Part shown: piece by piece, positions 1-6,891 of the stretch
Numbering within the stretch: position 1 is the stretch's first letter
Layout: every line of letters begins with the position of its first letter
Assembly: GCA_902462495.1 (NCBI GenBank)
Contig: CABQCC010000058.1
Span: 1 to 9,415 of the forward strand
DNA length: 9,415 nucleotides
Direction: 5' to 3'
DNA from: an uncultured Eubacterium sp.
Lineage (GTDB): Bacteria > Bacillota > Clostridia > Oscillospirales > Acutalibacteraceae
Notes under the pieces: model-generated
Databases searched by the model: none
The model's input: only the letters and a program-made list of their open reading frames with translations
Told to the model about the DNA's origin: nothing
Position numbers and translations under genes: made by a program

Positions 1-13
1 ATCTATTAAACAT
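1..13 (-). CDS. Start of a further gene, cut by the window edge
   Basis: An ATG at 13-11 on the minus strand is preceded by a good ribosome site, GAGAGGTG at 27-20, with 6 bases between them. Only four codons (M F N R) are visible, so the product cannot be identified. It lies 47 bases after the stop of the GXGXG gene, in the same direction, with no terminator hairpin between, so cotranscription is likely. In related split glutamate synthase loci the next gene is sometimes a GltD-like oxidoreductase, but nothing visible here tests that. Confidence 0.4.
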
Positions 14-60
14 TCAAAACACCTCTCTAAAACACAAAATTAAACAAACGATGTTTTGGT

Positions 61-792
61 TTAATTCGGTGTGTACAGGTTTGCGTACGGTCTTGAAGTT
101 GCAGGCACAAGCTTTTTGAAAGGCTTTGCCATAATTTCCTCAAAATCGGCGTCAAAGTATTTGCAGTATTTTTTTACATAAGACTTTAGCTCTTTTTCGT
201 CCTCGGCATCGAGTTTTTCAACCTTGATGTTGTAGCTCAAATTCTCCTTTGGAAATGTGCCACGGACAAAGATTTTGCCTCCGTGCATACCGCTTGCACA
301 ATGAGTTCCGAACAGTTTTTCGCCGTGCTTTATGTCAAGACCGAGGAGCACAATCGTTCCGCCCGCCATATATTCGCCGAGGAATGAGCCTGCGTTTTGA
401 CCGATGACGAGAACAGGGCGCATTTCCCTAAATTCTTTCATATGAATACCGCCACGGCACGCAACATTATCTCTGATGTAAATCTGACCGTCACGCATAC
501 CGTAGCCCATAGCGTCACCGCTGTGACCGTGAACAACAATTTCTCCGCCGTTCATTGTGTTGCCGACAGCGTCCTGACAGTTGCCGTACACAACGATTTT
601 GCCACCGTTGAGATAGCACGCCATATCGTTGCCCGGCGTTCCGTATATTTCAATGGTTTTTCCCTCATCAAGAGCACAGCCAATGTATCGCTGTCCGTTA
701 ACATCCTTAACGGCGCACTTGTTGTGTTTTGAAAGTACAGCCTTGATTTCGTCATTTATTTCTTCGTATCGTCTGAGTCCTGCTTCAATCAT
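61..792 (-). CDS. Glutamate synthase GXGXG-domain subunit (third part of split GltB)
   Basis: A 243-residue protein matching the C-terminal right-handed beta-helix domain of the glutamate synthase large subunit. Residues 44-152 carry repeated glycine turns (LNGGKIVVYG, MNGGEIVVHG, MAGGTIVLLG), the GXGXG pattern. In full-length GltB this domain is mainly structural and holds the glutaminase and synthase domains in place; here it is a separate polypeptide, as in archaeal-type split glutamate synthases. The start is set by AGGAGGTG at 805-798, which overlaps the stop of the upstream synthase gene; the gap between the genes is 11 bp, so translation is probably coupled. A FwdC-like role is unlikely given the two neighbouring GltB domains. 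The last ~90 residues are Lys/Glu-rich and lie beyond the beta-helix. Confidence 0.92.
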   Translation of the reverse strand: MIEAGLRRYEEINDEIKAVLSKHNKCAVKDVNGQRYIGCALDEGKTIEIYGTPGNDMACYLNGGKIVVYGNCQDAVGNTMNGGEIVVHGHSGDAMGYGMRDGQIYIRDNVACRGGIHMKEFREMRPVLVIGQNAGSFLGEYMAGGTIVLLGLDIKHGEKLFGTHCASGMHGGKIFVRGTFPKENLSYNIKVEKLDAEDEKELKSYVKKYCKYFDADFEEIMAKPFKKLVPATSRPYANLYTPN

Positions 793-803
793 AGTGACAC
801 CTC

Positions 804-2306
804 CTATTCGCCTGCGTGCTTGATTCCGAGTATTTCAAGTTCTTTTTCGGTCAGTCCTATGCCACGAAGCATAAGCCTGTTGCCACGGAGCGAGTCAACC
901 GAGTTGATACCCATTCCGCCCATAATTTCCTTGATTTCGTGGTTCCAAGCCGTGATGAGGTTTTCCACTCTTTGATGTGCTTGCTCCGGATTTAATCTTT
1001 TTGTGAGTTCAGGTCGTTGGGTTGCAATGCCCCAATTGCACTTGCCTGTGTTGCAAGTTTGGCACATATGACAGCCCATAGCGATAAGCGGAGCAGAGGC
1101 AACATAGCAAGCGTCTGCGCCGAGCGCAATAGCTTTGACAATATCGCTTGAACATCTGAACGAACCGCTCGCAACAAGCGAAACGGTTGAACGAATGCCC
1201 TCGTCCCTCAATCTTTGGTCTGCCGCAGCAAGCGCCAATTCAATTGGAATACCTACATTGTCACGGATTCGGGTAGGTGCAGCACCTGTACCGCCTCTGA
1301 AACCGTCAATAACAATGATGTCCGCACCTGCTCTTGCACAGCCTGATGCAATGGCTGCAACATTGTGCACGGCGGCAATTTTTACCGCAACGGGTTTTTG
1401 ACCGTCGGTTGCCTGCTTCAAACTCCAAATGAGCTGACGCAAATCTTCGATAGAATAAATGTCGTGGTGAGGTGCAGGGGAAATCGCATCACTGCCCTCC
1501 GGTATCATACGAGCGTTCGAAACTTCAACATTTACCTTTTCGCCCGGCAAATGTCCGCCGATACCCGGTTTTGCACCTTGACCGATTTTTATTTCAATAA
1601 ATTTGCAGTTGTTCAAGTAATCCTTGTGCACGCCGAATCGTCCCGATGCAACCTGAACGACCGCATAATCGCAATATTCTTTTAAGGCAGAATGAAGTCC
1701 GCCCTCACCTGTGTTGAACAGCGTTCCGAGATTTTTTGCTGCCATTGCAAGCGATTTTTGAGCGTTGAGCGAAATTGAGCCAAAGCTCATTGCCGAAAAC
1801 ATAATCGGCGTTTCAATCATAACTTGCGGAGGCATTTTTGTGGTTGATTTGCCTTTTTTCTCAACTTCAATCTTGTCGGGCTTGCGACCCAAAATCGTTC
1901 TGATTTCCATAGGTTCACGCAACGGGTCAATAGACGGATTGGTTACCTGCGAGGCGTTTAGCAAAATTTTGTCCCAATAAATCGGGTAAGGTTTTGGATT
2001 GCCCATGGCAGAAAGCAGGGTTGAGCCTGTGTTTGCCTGTCTGACAATTTCTTGTTGATATTGCGGTGTCCAGTTTGCATTGTCACGGTAGTCGCAAACA
2101 TATTTTTCAATTCTCAATGCACCGCTCGGGCACATATCAACACAGCGGTGACAAGCAACGCAGTTGTTTGAATTTGACAAAACTGTTTTGCCGTCATCTG
2201 CAAAAAAGTGACATTCGTTTATACATTGGGTGACACAGCCACCGCAGTTTGTGCACAGATTTTTGTCACGAATTATATTAAATCTTCTTGGAATGTAGCC
2301 TATCAT
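804..2306 (-). CDS. gltB: Glutamate synthase, ferredoxin-FMN synthase subunit (central part of split GltB)
   Basis: A 500-residue protein that makes glutamate from 2-oxoglutarate and ammonia supplied by the glutaminase partner. Residues 18-59 form a 2x[4Fe-4S] ferredoxin module (C18, C21, C24, C28; C49, C52, C55, C59). Residues ~100-490 are the FMN-binding synthase barrel, with the conserved stretches MFSAMSFGSIS, GQGAKPGIGGHLPG and GFRGGTGAAP. The [3Fe-4S] cysteines of GltB are kept as C412-x5-C418-x4-C423, with an extra C415 inside. The N-terminal ferredoxin is absent from ordinary bacterial GltB and typical of the archaeal-type split enzyme; it could take electrons from ferredoxin or from a separate oxidoreductase. 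The ATG overlaps the stop of the glutaminase gene as TGATG. Family assignment is secure; the physiological electron donor is unknown. Confidence 0.95.
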   Translation of the reverse strand: MIGYIPRRFNIIRDKNLCTNCGGCVTQCINECHFFADDGKTVLSNSNNCVACHRCVDMCPSGALRIEKYVCDYRDNANWTPQYQQEIVRQANTGSTLLSAMGNPKPYPIYWDKILLNASQVTNPSIDPLREPMEIRTILGRKPDKIEVEKKGKSTTKMPPQVMIETPIMFSAMSFGSISLNAQKSLAMAAKNLGTLFNTGEGGLHSALKEYCDYAVVQVASGRFGVHKDYLNNCKFIEIKIGQGAKPGIGGHLPGEKVNVEVSNARMIPEGSDAISPAPHHDIYSIEDLRQLIWSLKQATDGQKPVAVKIAAVHNVAAIASGCARAGADIIVIDGFRGGTGAAPTRIRDNVGIPIELALAAADQRLRDEGIRSTVSLVASGSFRCSSDIVKAIALGADACYVASAPLIAMGCHMCQTCNTGKCNWGIATQRPELTKRLNPEQAHQRVENLITAWNHEIKEIMGGMGINSVDSLRGNRLMLRGIGLTEKELEILGIKHAGE

Positions 2307-3409
2307 CAGTCGTCAACCTCCTCTTCTTCAATTTCAAGGGGAATGAAAACGGGTTCTGCTCCCGATACTGACCAAACCTTGTCGGGGTCGGGGCAAATAA
2401 TTCTGATAGCCGATTCTTCACTTGCAAAGTACGCTCTGTCGCCCTTTGTTGCAGCGGTGAGAGAACGGAGTTTCAACCTGTCGTTGATTGCGAGCAAGCC
2501 TTTGTTTGAACCGAGGATAACGGAAAACGGACCGTTAACCAACGCTCCGCTGTAAATCGCACGGAGATTGGTGAAGTATTCCTTTTTGTCATCGTCCATT
2601 CTGTCAATTTCGTCCCATTCGGGCGCTGTCAAAACATCGGCGGCAACCTCCATAGGCAATTTGTGGTGACGCAGTAAGTGGTCAAATAAATATGTAATAA
2701 CCTCGGTGTCGGTCTGCATTGTGCAGATGTAGCCGAACTGTTCAATGTATCTTCTGTTGGTGTCGTACGATGAGATTTCACCGTTGTGAACTATTGACCA
2801 ATCGAGGATATTGAACGGATGTGAGCCACCCCACCAACCCGGTGTGTTTGTAGGAAATCTGCCGTGCGCCGTCCAAAGATAAGCGTCATATTGGTCGAGC
2901 ATATAGAACTCTCCGACATCTTCGGGATAACCGACGGCTTTAAAACAGCCCATATTCTTGCCGCTTGAAAAGATATATGCGCCGTCGATTGAATTGTTCA
3001 CATTTGTCACGCACTGAGCAACATATTCAAGCTCGTCAAGACGGGCATTTTTCATTCTTACTCGGTTTGCTCTGCCGAAATAACGCCAAATGTCAGGTCC
3101 GTTCTCGATGCTCTGCACCTTGCGAGTAGGTATTCTTTCCGCAACATCAATGTTGAAGTGCTTAAACAAAAAATCCTCGCATTGCTTTTTAGCGTCTGCG
3201 TTGTCGTAAAATACATGGATGGCATAATCTTCCTTGTGCTCCGGATAAATTCCGTAGGCAGCAAATCCGCCGCCGAGTCCGTTTGACCTGTCGTGCATAA
3301 GTGCAATGGATTTGATGATTTCAGAGCCGTTGATTTTGTTGCCCTTCCTGTCAATAATTGCCGCAATTGCACAACCGCTCGGAATTCTAATCTGTCCTTC
3401 CTTTAACAT
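2306..3409 (-). CDS. Glutamate synthase class II glutamine amidotransferase subunit (first part of split GltB)
   Basis: A 367-residue Ntn-type glutaminase that releases ammonia from glutamine for the neighbouring synthase subunit. Motifs are in the expected order: HGRFPTNT at 182-189, HPF at 197-199, HNGE at 208-211 and TDTEV at 233-237. The likely nucleophile is C13 in SGCAIAA, so a 12-residue N-terminal propeptide would have to be removed, as in PurF and GltB. The start has AGGAGGTT at 3421-3414, 4 bases from the ATG, and that site directly follows a long RNA hairpin (3421-3472). The acidic C-terminus (EIEEEEVDD) is encoded by the purine run that also serves as ribosome site for the next gene. 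It could be taken for a PurF-like protein, but the gene order fits GltB. Confidence 0.93.
   Translation of the reverse strand: MLKEGQIRIPSGCAIAAIIDRKGNKINGSEIIKSIALMHDRSNGLGGGFAAYGIYPEHKEDYAIHVFYDNADAKKQCEDFLFKHFNIDVAERIPTRKVQSIENGPDIWRYFGRANRVRMKNARLDELEYVAQCVTNVNNSIDGAYIFSSGKNMGCFKAVGYPEDVGEFYMLDQYDAYLWTAHGRFPTNTPGWWGGSHPFNILDWSIVHNGEISSYDTNRRYIEQFGYICTMQTDTEVITYLFDHLLRHHKLPMEVAADVLTAPEWDEIDRMDDDKKEYFTNLRAIYSGALVNGPFSVILGSNKGLLAINDRLKLRSLTAATKGDRAYFASEESAIRIICPDPDKVWSVSGAEPVFIPLEIEEEEVDD
2316..2323 (-). promoter_or_regulatory. Ribosome site inside the glutaminase C-terminus
   Basis: GAGGAGGT on the minus strand lies within codons for the Glu-rich tail of the glutaminase subunit, 9 bases before the ATG of the synthase gene. 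With the TGATG stop/start overlap at 2308-2304 it suggests translational coupling, which would balance the two subunits. Confidence 0.75.
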
Positions 3410-3420
3410 ATATAACCTCC

Positions 3421-3472
3421 TAATATACGCAGCAATTGGGCAAGCTTTCGCTCACCCTTTTGCTGTATATTA
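3421..3472 (-). promoter_or_regulatory. Long RNA hairpin between amt and the glutaminase gene
   Basis: Read on the minus strand the 52 bases fold almost completely: an 8-bp outer stem (3465-3472 with 3421-3428), a 2-base bulge (3429-3430), 5 bp (3460-3464 with 3431-3435), a symmetric AA/AA internal loop, and an 8-bp stem with two G-U pairs closed by a GAAA tetraloop (3446-3449). It sits in the 82-bp gap after the amt stop, and its last base is the first base of the AGGAGGTT ribosome site. There is no U-run after it, so it is not an intrinsic terminator. A translational or mRNA-processing role is inferred from position only. Confidence 0.7.
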
Positions 3473-3491
3473 TTTATTCGTATTGTTCGTT

Positions 3492-5204
3492 TTATTCGCC
3501 TTCAACATCCTGAAGTGCGTCATAACCGTGTTCGCCGGTGCGAACTTTCGTCACATCTTCAACATCGTAAACAAAGATTTTGCCGTCGCCGATGTTGCCT
3601 GTGTAAAGAACTTTTCTCGCTGTTTCAACAACGGTCTTAACAGGAATTGCGGACACAACCATTTCCAGTTTCATCTTTGGAAGCAGGTTCATTTCCTCAA
3701 TTTCTACACCACGGTATTTTTTGATGTGTCCTTTTTGAACACCGCAACCCATAACATTTGTGGCTGTCATACCTGTAATGCCGATGCCGTTCATCGCTTC
3801 TTTCAATTCCTCAAATTTTGAAGGGTTGAAAATCATAACTATCTTTGAAAGCACAGCGTCTGTTTTTGTTGTAAATGTTTCAACAGGAATTGCCTTTTCA
3901 ACAGATTGTGCAGGCTCAGCGGAATTGATAAGAACGCTTGTCGGCACAAAGTCTGCATATGCAGACGGCAAATTGTGCTCTGTTGAATCAAGACCTTTGA
4001 TTTCTTCTTCTGCCGTAACACGAAGTCCGTTTGTCTTTTTGATAAGAGTAAATACAATTATCATTGTGATGACTGCCCATGAGGCAACCGCAACAAAGCC
4101 GAGCAACTGAATTCCCAATTGTTTGAAACCGCCGCCGTAAAACAAGCCTTTTCCGACTCCGTCATATCCTCTTGAGAAAAGACCGACTGCAATCGTGCCC
4201 CAAACACCGTTTGCCAAGTGAACGCCGACAGCGCCGACAGGGTCGTCAATATGGAGCTTCTTGTCGAGTCCTTCCACAACAACTACAACAAGTATACCCG
4301 AAACCGCACCGATGATAATTGAGCCAAAGGCGTCAACACAGTCGCACGGAGCCGTGATTGCAACCAAACCTGCAAGCGAAGCGTTGAGCGACATGGAAAC
4401 ATCAGGCTTTCCGTCTTTAATCCAAGTGAAAATCATTGTTACACATGTGGCAGTTGCCGGTGCAAGTGTTGTTGTGAGGAATATTGATGCAAGTGTGTTA
4501 ACATCCTTTGCGGCAGCGCCGTTGAAGCCGTACCAGCCAAACCAAAGAATGAAAACGCCGAGCGCACCGAGTGTCAATGAATGTCCCGGAATAGCTTTTG
4601 CCTTTTTCTTTCCTGTTTTCTTATCAACAACATATTTGCCGATACGAGGGCCGAGGAATATCGCACCGATAAGAGCAGCGATACCGCCAACCATATGAAT
4701 TGCCGTTGAACCCGCATAATCGTGAAATCCCATTTTTGCAAGCCAACCGTTTGAGTTCCAAATCCAGCCTGCTTCAATCGGATAAACAACTGCCGAGATA
4801 ACAGCGGAATAAATGCAGTATGAACTGAATTTTGTTCTTTCTGCCATAGAGCCGGAAACAATAGTTGCGGCTGTTGCGCAGAAAACAAGGTTGAATACAA
4901 AGTTTGACCAATCTGCACTTGATGAAGTGTAATCTGTTAATAATTTAAGTGTAGGTAAACCAAAGAGTCCGGCTACATAATTTTCGCCAAACATCAAGCC
5001 ATAGCCGATGAGGATAAACATCAAAGCACCGATGCAAAAATCCATAAGGTTTTTCATTATGATATTTCCGGCGTTCTTTGCTCGTGTAAATCCGCTTTCA
5101 ACCATGGCAAATCCACATTGCATAAAAAATACAAGTGCGGCGCCAATCAAAAACCAGACTCCAAAAACATTATCTGCAATTGCAGTAAAAATTGAATCAT
5201 TCAT
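3492..5204 (-). CDS. amt: Ammonium transporter fused to a C-terminal PII (GlnK-like) domain
   Basis: A 570-residue membrane protein. Residues 1-~390 are an Amt/Mep/Rh channel with about 11 membrane segments and the pore twin histidines at H170 (STAIHMVGG) and H329 (GVHLANG). After a ~60-residue linker, residues ~450-570 form a PII signal domain with the B-loop TGNIGDGKIF, a C-loop-like RTGEHG, and the ligand residues Q490, K510 and E514 in place. Free GlnK normally plugs Amt; here channel and regulator are one chain. The T-loop lacks the uridylylation tyrosine (Ile502 where E. coli has Tyr51) and is one residue longer. An upstream in-frame ATG at 5282 lies inside a hairpin with no ribosome site, so the ATG at 5204 is chosen; it has GGGAGA 8 bases upstream and begins the normal Amt N-terminus. 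Confidence 0.94.
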   Translation of the reverse strand: MNDSIFTAIADNVFGVWFLIGAALVFFMQCGFAMVESGFTRAKNAGNIIMKNLMDFCIGALMFILIGYGLMFGENYVAGLFGLPTLKLLTDYTSSSADWSNFVFNLVFCATAATIVSGSMAERTKFSSYCIYSAVISAVVYPIEAGWIWNSNGWLAKMGFHDYAGSTAIHMVGGIAALIGAIFLGPRIGKYVVDKKTGKKKAKAIPGHSLTLGALGVFILWFGWYGFNGAAAKDVNTLASIFLTTTLAPATATCVTMIFTWIKDGKPDVSMSLNASLAGLVAITAPCDCVDAFGSIIIGAVSGILVVVVVEGLDKKLHIDDPVGAVGVHLANGVWGTIAVGLFSRGYDGVGKGLFYGGGFKQLGIQLLGFVAVASWAVITMIIVFTLIKKTNGLRVTAEEEIKGLDSTEHNLPSAYADFVPTSVLINSAEPAQSVEKAIPVETFTTKTDAVLSKIVMIFNPSKFEELKEAMNGIGITGMTATNVMGCGVQKGHIKKYRGVEIEEMNLLPKMKLEMVVSAIPVKTVVETARKVLYTGNIGDGKIFVYDVEDVTKVRTGEHGYDALQDVEGE

Positions 5205-5212
5205 ATTTAGTT

Positions 5213-5218
5213 TCTCCC
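5213..5218 (-). promoter_or_regulatory. Ribosome site that fixes the amt start
   Basis: GGGAGA on the minus strand, 8 bases before the ATG at 5204-5202. It favours the 570-residue product over a version with 26 extra N-terminal residues starting at 5282. Confidence 0.7.
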
Positions 5219-5243
5219 ATAGTTTGTTATAGACATAGAGTGG

Positions 5244-5287
5244 AATTAATGCAGAGCACGAAAACCGCAATGTGCCGAGCATTAATT
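5244..5287 (-). promoter_or_regulatory. RNA hairpin in the amt leader
   Basis: A perfect 9-bp outer stem (5279-5287 with 5244-5252), a 2x2 internal loop, then 5 bp (5272-5276 with 5255-5259, one G-U pair) around a 12-base loop. It ends about 40 bases before the amt start and about 26 before its ribosome site. There is no U-run, so it is not a terminator. Confidence 0.55.
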
Positions 5288-5294
5288 AAGTTGA

Positions 5295-5323
5295 GCATCC
5301 TCAAGATGGACTCCCAAGGATGC
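5295..5323 (-). promoter_or_regulatory. RNA hairpin, glnA-amt spacer
   Basis: GCATCC (5323-5318) pairs with GGATGC (5300-5295). Six more inner pairs, three of them G-U, can form around a 5-base loop GTCCA. It is the middle one of three consecutive hairpins in this 164-bp spacer. Confidence 0.5.
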
Positions 5324-5337
5324 CGCTTAAAATGAGA

Positions 5338-5355
5338 ACGACTAATTAAAGTCGT
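5338..5355 (-). promoter_or_regulatory. Short RNA hairpin after glnA
   Basis: ACGACT and AGTCGT form a perfect 6-bp stem around TTAATT, beginning 14 bases after the glnA stop. On the minus strand it is followed by TCTCATTTT, a poor U-tract, so at best it is a weak or partial terminator. It may instead protect the glnA 3' end. Confidence 0.5.
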
Positions 5356-5368
5356 AAGAGAGGGTAAA

Positions 5369-6712
5369 TCAATAGTTAATCATATAGTGATTAATCTCCC
5401 ACTGCGAAACAGAGGTTTTGTAGCTGTCCCATTCAGCCTTTTTGCCTGAAATATAGTTTGAATATACATGATTGCCAAGAGTTTCTTTAACAAATGGATC
5501 TGCCTCAGCAGCCGCAATAGCTTCGGCAAGTGAACCCGGCAAGCACTTGATTCCTTTTGCGTGTAATTCCTCATCGGAAAGAGCAAATACATTTTCGTCA
5601 TATGCAGGAGCAGGCTTCAAGCCCTTCTTGATTCCGTCAAGTCCTGCGGCAAGGCAAAGTGCCATTTCAAGATATGGATTGCAGGTTGGGTCAGGACAAC
5701 GAAGTTCAACTCTTGTGCCCTTGCCACGAGAAGCAGGAATACGAACAAGGCAGCTTCTGTTTGATGTTGACCATACGAGATATGACGGAGCTTCGTAGCC
5801 CGGAACCAATCTCTTGTAGCTGTTTACTGTTGGGTTGCTGACAACTGCAATGCCCTGGATGTGAGCCATAATGCCTGCAATAAAGCTGTAAGCTGTATCT
5901 GAAAGACCCAATTCGCCGTTAGGGTCGTCAAAAACATTTTTGCCTGTTTTGAGGTCGTAGAGCGACATATTTGTGTGCATGCCCGAGCCGTTGATGCCCT
6001 CGATAGGCTTTGCCATAAATGTTGCGTGCAAACCGTGTTTGGTTGCGTAAGTCTTAACAACATGCTTAAAGGTCATAACTCTGTCTGCCGTTGTCATAAC
6101 ATCGCCGAATTGGAAATCAATCTCGTGCTGACCCTTTGCAACTTCGTGGTGCGAAGCCTCGATGGTGTAACCCATTTCTTCAAGCGCAAGGCAAATATCT
6201 CGTCTGCAATTAGAGCCTGTGTCGATAGGGTTGAGGTCAAAATAACCTGCCTTGTCGTTGGTTTCAAGTGTCGGTGTGCCGTCCTCGTCTGTGTTGAAGA
6301 GGAAGAATTCGCATTCAGGTCCGACATTAAATCCGTAACCCATTTCGGCAGCTTGGTCAATAACTTTCTGCAACACATTTCTCGGGTCGCCCTCAAAAGG
6401 TGTAACATTGTCTGCTTTGTAAACGGAGCAAATCAAACGAGCCGTCTGTGCATTTTGATGCTTGCGCCATGGGAAAATTGCCCAAGTGTCAAAATCAGGA
6501 TGCAAATACATATCACTTTCATCAATTCGAACAAAGCCGTCAATCGATGAGCCGTCAAACATACAATCGTTGTCAAGCGCTTTTTCAAGCTGTGAAAATG
6601 TAATTGCCACATTTTTCATAATGCCAAACAAATCGGTAAACTGTAAGCGAATAAACTCAACATCGTTTTCTTTGGCCTCTTTTAAGATTTGTTCCTTTGT
6701 GTACTTACTCAT
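5369..6712 (-). CDS. glnA: Glutamine synthetase type I (Bacillus/Clostridium alpha type)
   Basis: A 447-residue cytoplasmic enzyme that joins ammonia to glutamate with ATP. Metal and substrate residues are in place: E133 and E135 (GPECEFFLF), E190 (SHHEVAKGQHE), H246 (GSGMHTNMS), the NPTVNSYKRL flap, NRS at 318-320 and RVELR at 334-338. Length and the whole alignment follow B. subtilis GlnA, including R62 in GFVRIDESDM (linked there to glutamine feedback inhibition) and a C-terminus ending WEINHYMINY, like the tail that contacts GlnR in Bacillus. The adenylylation motif of enterobacterial GlnA is absent, so control is probably by feedback and by the leader RNA. The ATG at 6712 is chosen over one 17 codons upstream because of AGGAGG at 6727-6722, 9 bases away. 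It is the first gene of the locus. Confidence 0.97.
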   Translation of the reverse strand: MSKYTKEQILKEAKENDVEFIRLQFTDLFGIMKNVAITFSQLEKALDNDCMFDGSSIDGFVRIDESDMYLHPDFDTWAIFPWRKHQNAQTARLICSVYKADNVTPFEGDPRNVLQKVIDQAAEMGYGFNVGPECEFFLFNTDEDGTPTLETNDKAGYFDLNPIDTGSNCRRDICLALEEMGYTIEASHHEVAKGQHEIDFQFGDVMTTADRVMTFKHVVKTYATKHGLHATFMAKPIEGINGSGMHTNMSLYDLKTGKNVFDDPNGELGLSDTAYSFIAGIMAHIQGIAVVSNPTVNSYKRLVPGYEAPSYLVWSTSNRSCLVRIPASRGKGTRVELRCPDPTCNPYLEMALCLAAGLDGIKKGLKPAPAYDENVFALSDEELHAKGIKCLPGSLAEAIAAAEADPFVKETLGNHVYSNYISGKKAEWDSYKTSVSQWEINHYMINY

Positions 6713-6721
6713 AATACACAC

Positions 6722-6727
6722 CCTCCT
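6722..6727 (-). promoter_or_regulatory. glnA ribosome site
   Basis: A perfect AGGAGG, 9 bases before the ATG at 6712. It decides the 447-residue start. Confidence 0.9.
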
Positions 6728-6739
6728 ATAGTTATATTG

Positions 6740-6777
6740 TTTTATAGACCGCATAAACCGCAAAGCAGTCTATAAAA
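6740..6777 (-). promoter_or_regulatory. Two-state hairpin in the glnA leader
   Basis: The arm at 6777-6765 pairs over 13 bp with 6752-6740 around a 12-base loop. The loop contains GCGGTTTAT (6761-6753), a near-copy of the neighbouring GCGGTCTAT (6752-6744). The core ATAGACTGC (6773-6765) can therefore pair over 9 bp, using G-U pairs, with the near copy across a 3-base loop instead. The 5' arm also takes up four U residues of the preceding terminator-like U-run, and the 3' arm ends 12 bases before AGGAGG. Confidence 0.6.
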
Positions 6778-6822
6778 AAGCAAAGCGAGGGAATTCCGCC
6801 TGTTGGAACTCCCTCGTTCTTT
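6774..6822 (-). terminator. Intrinsic terminator-like hairpin in the glnA leader (attenuator candidate)
   Basis: On the minus strand 6816-6805 pairs with 6797-6786 over 12 bp (one G-U) around the loop AACAGGC. AAAG (6822-6819) and CTTT (6785-6782) extend the base past an AA bulge. After GC comes a run of six U (6779-6774). It begins a few bases after the predicted start of transcription and lies before the glnA ribosome site, so it would stop transcripts before glnA unless overridden. On the plus strand no U-run follows. Confidence 0.72.
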
Positions 6823-6832
6823 CTATGTTTTC

Positions 6833-6861
6833 ATAATACGCCGATGATTTTTATTTGTCAA
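6833..6861 (-). promoter_or_regulatory. glnA promoter, housekeeping sigma type
   Basis: The -35 box TTGACA (6861-6856) and the -10 box TATTAT (6838-6833) are exactly 17 bases apart on the minus strand; transcription should begin near 6826. It would drive glnA and probably the genes after it. Confidence 0.85.
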
Positions 6862-6891
6862 TAAAAAATTTTATGTTTGTGCAATTTCTAT

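Noticed and set aside
5205..5282. N-terminal extension of the amt product from ATG 5282
   Set aside because: The ATG is inside a hairpin arm and has no ribosome site; the extension does not resemble an Amt N-terminus, while the ATG at 5204 has GGGAGA.
5205..5368. Sigma-54 promoter for amt
   Set aside because: A GGCAC/TTGC pair is present, but the GG to GC spacing is too short for a -24/-12 promoter.
6713..6763. 17-codon N-terminal extension of glnA
   Set aside because: It would be translated through the perfect AGGAGG and is absent from the family; the start at 6712 matches B. subtilis GlnA.
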